A stretch of 64,000 nucleotides of DNA from Pestalotiopsis fici W106-1 (lineage: Eukaryota > Ascomycota > Sordariomycetes > Amphisphaeriales > Sporocadaceae), in assembly GCF_000516985.1 (NCBI RefSeq), contig NW_006917100.1, forward strand, positions 2,159,490 to 2,223,489, in the 5' to 3' direction. Made by a program: the position numbers and the translations under genes. Positions within the stretch are counted from its first letter, which is position 1. Every line of letters begins with the position of its first letter. The notes under the pieces were generated by a model. That model was not told where the DNA came from and ran no database searches. It saw only the letters and a list, made by a program, of their open reading frames with translations. Positions 1 through 10,801 of this stretch are shown one piece after another.

Positions 1-2
1 TC

Positions 3-2506
3 TATGTAGGAAATGGAGGCAAAAAGGAATGGAATGCAGTGAGTAACGAGAAATCATATGTGGACTTGACCTGCTGACTGATGAGTTAGAGACGAAATAA
101 CGAGGTTTGGGAAGCGCTACAGCCTTCCTTGCAATTCGCATCTCGTGTCCTGAATCAAAACCCCAAATTTTGGCAGGCGATAAAAGATCTCCGAACGAGA
201 CTGCCTATTGACCCCAACCTGGATCGTCGTGTGCTTCCGAGGACTAGATGTTTGTGGAAAATGGTCCCGGTTGACGATGTAAACTCGGAATATATTCCGG
301 CACCCGTGGCTAGCCTTCATCAAAAGCACTTTGATTTTGTCGCTCAAGTTGATCGGATTCTGGAAAATGGACTCCGTAAGTTTCTTTCTTTTATTGTTTT
401 CTCGAAGACCCTGGGAGCCCTGTACAATGAAGCATATCCAAGTTGTTTCTTTTGAAATCTTCGTATCAGTCTGAAATCATTGATTCCCATGATCATTACA
501 GCATTGGCTGATCGCAATAGGTTTCCGAATTGTTGACGGCCACAATTATCCACCACACAATTCGAGAAACTTTCTTGATAACAAGCATGATAGAACATGG
601 GATCCTCAAATCCGCGAGTTTTACGGGTTTACCGAGGCAGAAGAGCGGACTCCTGGGCAATTTGAAATCCTCCTCTCTGCACAAATGATCTGGCCACTCC
701 TTGTCCCAGAATATCGCGCTTGTGAAAAGCTCTGCTGTCATTTCATGATCGCTGTCACAATCCTTCACGAATTAATGGTAAGAAACAAGGGATGCAATCT
801 TTCGATTTCATGAACGTTGACCCAATATGTCGCAGCATGCTACCCACTTTGCAACTGCATTCATGTGCGGCGCGCTGGGCAAAAAGTACCCTCCTAACCA
901 TTGTAGTCGCGTGTCCGAACTTCTTGAACAAGCCGGCGCTCAGCTTTTCGACATGACTCACGCCGACGGTGAGCCGTTTTGGAAGAATGACGCATGGGCC
1001 GAGCTGGGAAGTGCTTTTGAGTACGAGACGTTTGGCATGTTGACGTGTGCTCTGCCGGTCCCGGGATTTACTTCTAGGATGATCACCTTGCAGCCCCTCT
1101 TCCTTGAGGGCTATTCTTACCCTACAGTCTTTTGTGATGACCACAGATACCTGCCGGTTGCTAGACCCATTATCGATTTCAGTCAACCCATACGAATAGA
1201 CTGGCTTGCGACTCGATTCGACCAGGGCTGGTGGGATGAGCAAGTCGTAAGATATGGTCTGGACACGGCTGGCCGGATGACAAACCCAGCAAACTCGTAC
1301 TACACTCTCATGGCATATGACTGGGCAGATGAAGAAGTATTGGCAGAAATGATGGGGGAGGATAACTACGCCTTCATGAAGACCGTTTGGACTCTGCTGC
1401 ATCGACGAGGGATGCCTGTTTTGGCTGACTACTGTAAGGGTCTCATCTGGTCAGCGGTCCCGCTCTTTGGTATCAAGTCTCGTCTTCGTGCAGAATATCA
1501 GCAGCGGGTCGTTCACAACTTCTGGGGTATCGAGGTTGACCCCATGCCCAAAGCTATGGAGGAGCTTCAGACTGCAGGCTGGCTTGGACTCAGAATTCTG
1601 GAGTGTTGGAGTAACCGAAATCATGAAGAAGGGTTTCGAGAGTGGAAGGAAAATATCCCAGGACAGCGGAATGCCTGCCGTAACCAAGACCTGAGTTCCT
1701 GGCGTAAGAAAATGAACAAACACTTCGAAGAGTACTTCACTGAGCATGGTGTGGTCCCGCAACACGTTGCCAAAATACACCATATTTATGTTAGGGAGTT
1801 TGGCAAGCTTGAACAGTATATTCATGAGTACTTCAGGCAAGGACACCAAGAGTCCCGATCTTATCTTTGGCCTTCGGACGAAGGCCAGTCGAGCGACGAG
1901 TTCGATTGGGTTGTCTTGACCCTAGCCGGGTATAGGAAAACAGCATCCGACATTCGTGATCTTGTCACCGGCATCGGTCAGCACCCCGTGCTTCAGAACA
2001 CGGAGGTGCCGCGTTGGACGAATCCCTGGGCTGAGGTTTTTGATGCTTTCTTCCAAACTGCGGATCCCCTATACGAGGGACTCATGGCGGATCGGAGACA
2101 GCAACTTCCAGCGGCAGACATCCATCACTTACTGAGTAATATCAAAGCTCCCTCCTCAATCTGGCTCAGCAGAAGGCAACAAATAATGAATCTGGCGCAC
2201 CAACAGTACAGACTTGCTAGCGAAGAGATTCGGGCCACGGTAGACGAGTTCGGTCGTCGGGCTGCCATTTTCCATGAGGGATTTAGCTATAGCTTTAACC
2301 ATGGGGGCACAAAACCAAGCGCGCATCTGCGAGCGTCAGACCTGAGCCAAGAAAACCAAACACCAGCACCATATGCGAGAATAGTTGACATTAGTAACCT
2401 CATAGCAGCCTACACGCCTTCAGCGCATTCCGGAACGCTGCCCAGGTTCACAGGAGAACGGCCATCTGCTTCAAACATTGCCAAGATGCTTTCTGCAACA
2501 ACATAG
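3..2506 (+). CDS. Predicted zincin-like (HExxH) metallopeptidase-like protein, 5' end outside window
   Basis: Exons read 3-38 (continuing from upstream), 90-375, 521-777 and 836-2506; this gives 749 visible residues in one frame, ending at TAG. No ATG is available in frame at the left edge, so the start lies upstream. The joint of exons 3 and 4 creates HELMH (visible residues 190-194), followed by the acidic block AELGSAFEYETFG (about 248-260). Two histidines and a nearby glutamate of this type suit a gluzincin-like zinc site. I recall fungal proteins of unknown function with the same HExxH...ExG...E layout, but I cannot name a family. No signal peptide is visible because the N terminus is missing. 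The C-terminal 400 residues show no motif I recognise. The intron 376-520 must use the acceptor at 520; the AG at 501 would give a stop. Function beyond metal binding is inference. Confidence 0.75.
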
Positions 2507-3701
2507 TATACTGTGCCAGACTCGAAGTCTAGATGAGGTGTTTCCTCCTGTCTAGACGGCTTAATCAGTACAACTAGTGCAATTTCAAGTACATACGTAG
2601 CTCGATGTGAGATTTGAAATATAATTGTGCAGGTCAATTATGAGCAAGAGAGGAAGAGTTGGCATTGGCCATCTTCTTTCATAGCCCTTAGCTCAGTACA
2701 ATATATGTACCTATGTACATACACTACCTAAATAGTGCTTGGCAAAAAATATGCATCTCCACATGCGCGTCAAGGGACTCGACTAAACTCAAGACCATCC
2801 GTGATCAGCTGTTTTTAGCGCTCCGTTGTTCCGCCTATTTTGTGAGTCCCGGTGCAGGTGCTAACCCGAAGGGGAGCTCTATTCGATGCGGGGCCGTGCA
2901 CTTCGCTGTTTACCTTGACAACTCCTATGGGCCATTTGATGCGCGACCTCTGACGGTGAGATTCACAACCTCTGCTCAACCAACCCAGTTCCTCCTTTGT
3001 TATTTTAGCAAAAAAAAGACGGCAGCTTCCACCGGTCTGGAGGCATTATTGGGACGCCACATCTACGTCCAGATCTTGAGCTTGAGCCGTATTTCTTATT
3101 CCTCAACTGTGCTCGAGTCCCTGCCGCGGTGGGGTAGCAAAAGTCGCGACGACCTGGAAGTACCCGGCCTCTCTCTTGAAATCGAGCCCTCGACTGTTTA
3201 TTGCCGAATTTTTTACGCACCCACCGCTCGTATCGCCATTGAAAGGACCTGGAAGCTCTGGATTTCGTCGCTACAACAACCTTCGAAATTTGTGTGGTCA
3301 AGATTTGTGGCAGTCTTCAATATCGGCGACGCGTCTTGGACCGCCCTGCTCGATTTCCTCTTCCTTCGTGAATTGCCCACGCAATTGCCCATTGCTGGAC
3401 AAAGCATAAACTCCAGCAATCCTCCAAGAGCCTTCCTCGTCCAGACAAAAGATTCGAGACTACCGACAGCGGATTCAACCAAAGTTACCGAGCGTCGACG
3501 CGTTTACGGGCTTTTCACAAGCACAGCTAGGTACCAGCTACTAGAACACCAGTCATGGAGGTGCGGCCTACCTGTTGAGCAATTGAATTGACTTGGAAAC
3601 GACACGTCTGCTTCCCAAGTAGCAGTTTGGTGAGCTTCTCGACGCTCGGGTCGGAGCTGAAGACAGGGTTGGGCTCAGACCCGACCACTTGGTAGAACGC
3701 G
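2507..3701. other. Intergenic region and probable sirtuin 5' leader
   Basis: This is the 3' flank of the metallopeptidase-like gene followed by the promoter and leader of the sirtuin. A 292-codon open frame (2713-3591, +) runs through it, but it has no family motif, sits directly upstream of the sirtuin start and is matched by open frames on the other strand, so I treat it as chance. I see no RNA gene or repeat. Confidence 0.5.
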
Positions 3702-6700
3702 ATGCCGACAGTACAGATCACACCCGGCTCCGCAGAGCTGCTTCAAAATGTTGCCGATACTCTCGGGAAGTCAAAAAGAGTTGTCATGATCACTGGCGCG
3801 GGGATCAGCACAAACTCGGGCATTCCAGTAAGCAACAGGCGACCGCTACTCAACCCTCATTCCAGCTAACGCGAGTAGGACTTTCGCTCGGAAAACGGCC
3901 TGTACTCCCTGATCCAGGCTCAGTATGACAAGGCAGAGGCTTCAGGAGATATCGAAGAGGACAGTGAATCAAATGGGGCCGATATCAACGACAGGCCCAC
4001 AAAGCGCCGGCGTACCTCACAAGGAAATGAGGCCTTGTTGCACGGCACACCAACAAGTACCAGATCTGCGTCAAGCTCCGATGCGTCCCCAATAGTGGCC
4101 TTTCCTGGACTTAGACTGAAGAAAACGGAGTCTTGCAACGAGGACACGCCGACCCAGAAGCTCGCTGCCCAGCCACCTGCAGGGATTGTTGAAAAGGATG
4201 CAAGCAATGTGCAGTCTGAGCAAAGGCTTACAAGATCTGTGCGATTAGAAAATCGGCTGGCTATGTCGCGGCATTCCACAGGGATCTCGTCATCCTCTTC
4301 CACAACTCATGATTCTGTATTCTCTGCCCGAGAGATGTCAAGGTCATCTACGCAGACAGATGTCTCTATGGATACAGTGCCCGCAGAGGAGCATAGACTC
4401 GCGCGAGTAGTTAGAACGCCAAGGACAAACAGGCTGGTCGGATTATTCAGCTCATCGCCGCTCTCATCCCCCCCTCCTGTTCTATTTGATCCATACGACC
4501 AACCCGAAGAGCCAACTGATCGCAGTTCGAATTGCTCCGAGCCCGAAGATTCAGACCAGGATGATGGAGAGGAGGATGAAGGTGATTTCTTGAGCTCGCA
4601 AACCTCGCAAGCACGCCTGAGGACCATGAAGGGACGTGACTTGTTCGACAGCAATATTTGGAAAGATCCCCTCAAAATCTCTGTTTTCTACCGATTTGCC
4701 ACGACATTAAGGCAAAAGGTGAGGGATGTTGAGCCAACTACAACACACCATTTCATTGCTCGGCTTCGCGATATCGGAAAACTAGCACGCGTTTACACTC
4801 AGAATATTGATGAGATTGAGAAGAAAATCGGCCTGTCAACTGACTTGAAGATCGGAGCCGGTAACAAGCGCAGAAAGTCGGCAAAACAACAGCGCCTTGT
4901 CGACAACGAAGCAGGCGGAACCGATGTATGTACTCAGGCCAAGAATGACAGCGATGCCGCAGAAAAGGATTTGTCTCAGCCATCCCAGAACACAGAAAGC
5001 CTCGAGGTGGTCAAGAATCGCATGAGTACTACCTCAGATAAGGGGGTTGAATGTGTCTTCCTTCATGGCTCATTACAAGCCCTGCGTTGTTTCGCCTGCG
5101 CTCAGCTTTGTGATTGGGGCTCTGAAGACCGAGAAGCCTTGACCATGTCTGGCGAGCAGCCTGAATGTCCGCATTGCGCTGGAGCTACAGCGGCTCGTCA
5201 AGAAAAAGGCAAAAGAGCACTTGGAGTAGGAGTGTTACGACCCGATATTGTCCTCTACGGAGAGGAGCATCCACAGTCAGATCTGATTTCGTCCATTGTA
5301 CAGCACGACCTTTCCGTTGGTCCAGACTTGATGCTAGTTCTTGGAACAAGTCTGAAGGTTCACGGTCTCAAGGTCATGGTCAGGGAATTTGCCAAGGCAG
5401 TCCATCAGAAAGGAGGCAAAGTTGTATTTATCAACTTCACCAAGCCATCTGAGAGCATCTGGGGCGATATTATCGACTATTGGGTGCAATGGGACTGTGA
5501 TGCCTGGGTCGATGATTTGAAGCAGCGAAAGCCTACACTTTGGATGTCACCCGACGGGATTGTCGCGTATGAAAAGCTAAAGCGCGAGGAGCTGGCTGAG
5601 AAGAAGAGAGAGGCAGCATCCATCAAGAAGCGCGAAGAGCAGGCGGAGAAAGAAGCAGCAGCCTTGAAAAAGCGTGAGGAGTTGGCTGAGAAGCGAGAGG
5701 CTGCAGCTTTGAAAAAACGTGAAGAACTTGCCGAGAAGAGAGAAGCAGCGGCTGTCAAGAAACGTCAAGAACTGGCCGAAAAAGAAGCTGCTGCTGCTAG
5801 GAAACGCGAGGAATTGGCCAGGAAGAGAGAAGCAGTGGCTATTAAGAAGCGCGAAAGCATGGAAGAAAAGAATCGGGAGGCCATGATTACCACCCCGAGA
5901 GCCTCCCATCAGGAAGAATCGGAAAGGCCGAAACCGAAGGAAACTCCAGTGCCGGTTCCAATCCCGTTCGTCTTCCAGCAACAGACTCTGGCGGTAGCAG
6001 GTCAAATGCCGCCAGTGTCCTCAGCTTTGGCACCAGCTCAACCGGCTCAGGCATCAATTACACTCCCAGCTCCAGGTCTATCCACAGCTTCGATATCAGC
6101 CCAACCAAGTCAGGCACCGCCGGCATTTCCATCTGCCATTGAACATGAAAAAACCGTTGAGACCGAGTCGCTGTTCACCGTCAAGCAGGAGGAGAAGGTC
6201 TCTCCAAAGTCAAAGGGGCCTGCCAAGAACCCTCAAGCTGAGCGGAACGATTATAATTGCGGCGCTTATTGTATGAGTACAATTGCCGAGGCCTTTTACG
6301 CGATTCGCGGGGAGAAATTCGACTTCTTCGGGTACACACCCTCGCCGAGGCCAAATCTCCCCATCTCGCAAAGTGTTGTGAAGCCAGACGCGCCTGGAAA
6401 GCCTGCCACGAAAGCAAGGAAATCAAGACATTCTGCCCCGTCTGCTTTGTCTACATCGCAGGGATCGTTTCCGGATCACCGAGCGCCGGCCTTTAAAGCC
6501 AGTTTGCTCTCAAGTCCAATTACCAAGGATAAACTCAACAGGGCTGCCGCGGAGCTGGGTGTTCTTCGTCCGCAAACGCCGTTGCGTGTTGCTGAGCTGC
6601 GTGGTAATCTAGAGACTGCTGGTTACAGCACCCAATACACCTTGTCGGAATTCCAACTACAGCTTCCCGGAAATCCTCCAGACTTTTCAGCAAACTGTAC

Positions 6701-7235
6701 ACCAGCTCCGCTGCCAACCAGACAAGAGGATGTGCTGAGTGCGTCGCCCGATATCCTATCCTTCTCTGCTCGTACAGAGCCGGTGTACTCGCCAAGCGCC
6801 TCTGTGAGTGCTGCGGTGAAGACAAACCCGCGCAAGCGCAAGCCCACAGCCAAGGCCATGAGCAGTATGCCGACGACGCCAAAGCAAGTACCACCAGCCC
6901 GTTCGGGCTACACTATCCCCCAACCGGCAGTAATAGATCAAGAGAATATTCTGCCACCCTTCCGTAGGGAGCAACAAGCTGGTCCTCGTTTGGCTACGAT
7001 GGAGCCGTCGTGCAACCCGTCGCCGCCACACAGTCCACTCGACCAGACGCCTCTGGCTTCACTGTCGCCCAACCAGCGAAGGTTCAGCCTGCAGCATCTT
7101 CATCACCCTATGATGCTCAGCTCTCCTCTGGTTAAGTTGCCAATTGAAGTACGAAAGGAGTCAACCCCAAGTCCCTCTGATCAGCTCAGGGAAGAGGCCG
7201 CAATCGCACTTTCCGGGATGAGAATGTGTCGCTAG
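3702..7235 (+). CDS. NAD-dependent protein deacetylase, sirtuin of Hst3/Hst4 type
   Basis: Exons 3702-3827 and 3879-7235 encode 1160 aa; the 51-nt intron has a GCTAAC branch site and splits the sirtuin core between GIP and DFRS. The NAD-binding motif GAGIS (32-36) with GIPDFRS (40-46), YTQNID (348-353), catalytic His438 in FLHG, a zinc site from Cys446/449 and Cys472/475, and LGTSLKVHG near the end of the fold are all present. Fungal Hst3/Hst4 enzymes remove acetyl groups from histone H3 Lys56 in the nucleus, linking chromatin to replication and DNA damage; that role here is by family. Disordered, acidic sequence of about 160 residues (about 60-220) is inserted early in the core. The C-terminal 600 residues hold a charged coiled-coil repeat (about 607-711), proline-rich disorder and a short cysteine motif (DYNCGAYC, about 832-839). 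The start is the first ATG giving a complete Rossmann motif. Confidence 0.93.
5571..5885 (+). repeat. Coiled-coil coding repeat inside the sirtuin
   Basis: About seven imperfect copies of a 13-15 residue unit of the form KKREELAEKREAAAL lie in tandem (residues about 607-711). The DNA copies differ at synonymous positions, so the array is old rather than freshly slipped. It predicts a single long charged alpha-helix or coiled coil. Confidence 0.85.
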
Positions 7236-8082
7236 AACCCGCAAGATCTCCCTGGAATTGTTCTTTGACGGGATGGAGGGTGTTAGCAAATAGTGCAACC
7301 GTCCTTTATACTACAGTACATACATCCGCAAGAAGTCAATACTGTAGACAATGGTTTAGTAATGATCTTGGCAAGGCGTTCTGGGAGTATACCTACCAAC
7401 TTGAAGAGTTTGTCCGCACTACATCAGTGTGTTGTATCGTTTTTTCCATCATTTTTATACGACTTGAAGAAGCGATGCTCACGTTTACTTGGTTCAAAAC
7501 ATATACAAAGGGTATATGACTAGGTAGCTGAACAGCTTTTCCTCCTCAAACTGTGTTTATCCACTTCCGTGTGTGAAAAATTTGATGAACTTGTGCGTTG
7601 TAGAAGCCATGTTCCACGTACTTTCACCTTTGCCCGGATTGGCAAACGATGCATGCTTATGAGGTGCGAAACCTTTTTCTTGAGTAGAGGTGATTATTTC
7701 TCTAATTCCGCATAACTATGGATGTAGGCCAAGCACAAGTTGATTGTGTCTTGCAAACTGGTTTCCCAGGTACCTACCTATCAAAAAAAAAAAAAAAATG
7801 GAAAAGACGAGAGATTTGATATGTACAGGAAGGGTATAGTACACGATTCCCAATGAATCGCTGCAAAGGGGGATGTGGTTTTCTTCTCGCGGGAGAAGAA
7901 AAAAAAGAGTTGTGCAGCAAATGAAATGAAATAAATTCCCGTTTTTATTTTGTTTTCTCTTCCGTCATAAATCATGAAAAAGAATATTTCTTGGCTTTCC
8001 CATTACCACCACACCTGCTATGCTCACAGCGTACAATTCTCAGACCCAATCAGCCCTCTTCTCGACGAGGTGAATGAAATAT
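7236..8082. other. Intergenic region between two convergent genes
   Basis: This is the shared 3' flank of the sirtuin (+) and CDP-diacylglycerol synthase (-). It contains a 15-nt poly-A run at 7784-7798 and AT-rich sequence. No gene is supported. Confidence 0.6.
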
Positions 8083-9522
8083 CTACCTCTTTCCAGGAAA
8101 GGCGCCATCCAGGCATGCAACGACCTGTTAAACATCAAGTTAATACAAATACGCTGCTAAAAATATATTTTTATTCTGAATTCTTTTACTTACTTGTGAG
8201 CCCAGAGCACCCTGGTTCTCCAGGTACCGACTCATTCCCTTGACGAGCTCAATCTGCTCCTCAACCGACAGACCCGTAATGGCCAGCTCCATGACGTGGC
8301 CGTAGGCAATCTTGTTCTCGGCGATGAAAGTGTGGAAGTACATGTAGGCGAAGAAGCCCATAATGAACTGACAATCCATGCGATCAGTCATACCTCCATG
8401 TCCAGGGATGGAGTCACCGAAATCCTTGATCTTGAACGTGCGCTTGAGGCCGGACGCGAAGAAGCCGCCAAAGGGGGCGATGAGGGAGGCAAACGTTGCA
8501 ATCACGATGGCGTGGAACTGGATCGGCTCGGTGGTGAAGCTCAGCGAGTGCTTGTAGCTGTCAGGAAGGAAGAAGAGCTCGGGCATCTTGTAGGTGTGCG
8601 GGAGAAAAACGGGGTTGGGTTCGCACTCGAGCCCGGTAAAGATGTTGGCGCCAAGGTCATTGACGGGGCAGATAAAGTACTTGCTGCGCATCAGCAGGTT
8701 GGCGAAGAAGACGGCAAAGATTACGGTCATGACCCAGGCGCCGACAAAACCTTCAACCGTCTTCTTGGGGCTCAGCTTGATGAGCTGCGTCCGACCAAAG
8801 GTGATTCCGCAAATGTAGGCGAAAATATCATTGGTAATGACCAGGGAGGCGGGCATGAAGAACCAAAACATGCCTTCAAATACGTTGTTCATGATAAAGT
8901 GTGCCTGGACCACGATCAAGTAGAGAGCCATGTGCGTCCAAGCAAAGTTGGTGAACTGGAACTTGAGGTGGCCGGCCTTGAGATTGGCGACGAAGAAGAC
9001 GAAGCCAATGACATAGAGAACAAAGCTGATGAAGCGGTGGTGGGTGGCCAGGGGCAGAAGGACCCTGTCAACCAGCACGATGTGCTTGAAGTAGTATATC
9101 ACACTCTCGCCATAGAGGAAGTACATGGTGGAAGCCAGCCAGTACCAGTTGAGGCTCTTGGTGGCCTTGATGTCCCGGGCGCGGGTCGGGACAGACGCAA
9201 TAGCAATGACCTCCTTGAACGAGATGATCTGGACGGCCGTCATGACAGTGATGATGTAGATATGACCCATGAAGAGGGCGGCAAAAAAGCCACCGATCAT
9301 GACAAAGGTCCAGAAGGTACGGGTTATGAAGTTTGCCTTCTTCTTCTCGTAGTCTGACGGCGGCGGAGCCTGCGACTTCTCGTTAATGTCGCCCAGCTGA
9401 GCCGAAGCTCTTGTGCGCACGGGTGAGGATGAACCATCTTCGCTGACCTCACTGACGCTGAGCCTGCGGGCCTGGCCGTTGGTCTGATGGGGGAACTTGA
9501 CCCCTCGACGCGGTTTGGTCAT
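8083..9522 (-). CDS. CDS1: Phosphatidate cytidylyltransferase (CDP-diacylglycerol synthase)
   Basis: Exon 1 is 9522-8194 and exon 2 is 8124-8083 (69-nt intron, GTAAGT donor); 456 aa. The enzyme makes CDP-diacylglycerol from phosphatidic acid and CTP, the precursor of phosphatidylinositol, phosphatidylserine and cardiolipin, in the endoplasmic reticulum membrane. The family signature is complete at residues 357-383: SGLKR, then KDFGDSIPGHGG and DRMD. NDIFAY (231-236) and SPKKTVEG (251-258) are also typical. Several hydrophobic segments start at about residue 70 after a soluble, Ser/Arg-rich N terminus. The length matches fungal and animal homologues. The last 13 codons come only from the spliced second exon; without splicing the frame would continue into a different tail. 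Start: ATG at 9522. Confidence 0.96.
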
Positions 9523-10801
9523 GATGTCGGTTGGGCAGTTGCGGCAAGCAGGCAGTAGCAGTCCTTGGGGGCGGGCAGAACGACTGGGCAGCGACTCGGA
9601 TCTGTAGGGGCTCGCTCGGTTTTGGTCGTCGAAAGAGCGCGATCCAAACGAGAGTTCGTCGTGGTCGTGTCAGGGGAAAATGTTGACAGTCGTCGCAGTT
9701 TGCTAGGAGACGGTCGGTAGCCGGCCGGGTCTTCAGGGAAGTCTAGCGACAAAGTCAAGTGGAGTCGGGTATTTACGCCAAGGAAGAGACGACGGGGAGC
9801 TGATGACGCGCTGTGTATCGAGTCCGGAACGGGAGGTGAAAGGATCACAAGAAACGGCCACGAATGTCGGACATGTAGATTGATGAAGCAGTAGAAAGGA
9901 AGAAAAGCAGTTTCAAGAATAAATGGCAAGCGAGGCTATCATTTGTTGGAAAAAGTCAATAATCAGCCTTTCTGGAAAAACTGTTGGTCGCAAATGACTT
10001 TTTTTTTTCCTACCTTGATTTTTCTCTACTCTACCTATCTCCAGCTAATCTACTAGTCGATCACCTACCTAAATGTAAGCTTTGAGAGCTACCTACCTTA
10101 GCTATTGCCATTGTTTCGGCGAGTGCAGGCAGGCGGGCATGCAGGCAGGGCCCTGACGTAGGTCACCATTGCCTGGAAGAAAAATTGTGGCTTGGGCGGG
10201 GAGGAAACACAGGTTTTGCACGTGTGCGCTGGCTGACAGTGATTGGGATTCAGGTCAGCGCCTTGGCAGCGGAAGGTCGGCATGCCATCGGGGCCGACGT
10301 AATAAATTCGGGGACCTGCCCTTGGTATTCCCGCCCATGTTATGCGTGCTAAAAGGTAGAGCCGCCTCGAACGTCATCATACATGGCAAGTCAGCTGAAT
10401 TCTCGAAATATGCCAATTGCCAAATCACAGCAGCAGTCTCCTTTATGTACACTTCATACACTTTTGGAGAGATTCCACCACAGTTTGATGCCTGATAAGC
10501 CCAGGATGAGATTTCAAGGTAGGCTTTGGTAGGGTGTTTTCCCATGGCTTAGCGGGATGATCTTCATTGCCATCCATGGATGTTGTTTTACTATACAATC
10601 CAATCTCCTCGCCGGACCACAACTGAACCCGTGCTTGTACAGAACTCCATTCCAGTTCATAACAAAAGAATAGAGGCTGCAAACAGCGCACAGAGCTTCC
10701 GACACCGCAACACCCTCTCAAAGATACTTTGCTGCTACAATCTACCAGAATATGACATCGCCTTGGGTATATCGCATCTCATAAGCACGCAGGCATAGCC
10801 A
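9523..10801. other. Intergenic region, CDS1 promoter and ATRIP 3' flank
   Basis: Contains the upstream region of CDS1 (-) and the downstream region of the checkpoint gene (-). A T/C-rich stretch lies near 9990-10040. Short open frames here lack family motifs. No RNA gene is seen. Confidence 0.6.

Noticed and set aside
376..520. The 145-nt intron of the first gene as a twin intron
   Set aside because: A single intron with the acceptor at 520 restores the frame; no second donor is visible.
2713..3591. A 292-codon ATG-initiated open frame
   Set aside because: No domain, no splice logic, composition unlike neighbouring genes, and it lies in the likely sirtuin leader with open frames on the opposite strand too.
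8296..9357. A 353-codon frame on the plus strand
   Set aside because: It is the complement of the CDS1 coding sequence; its acidic, repetitive composition reflects the reverse of membrane-helix codons.
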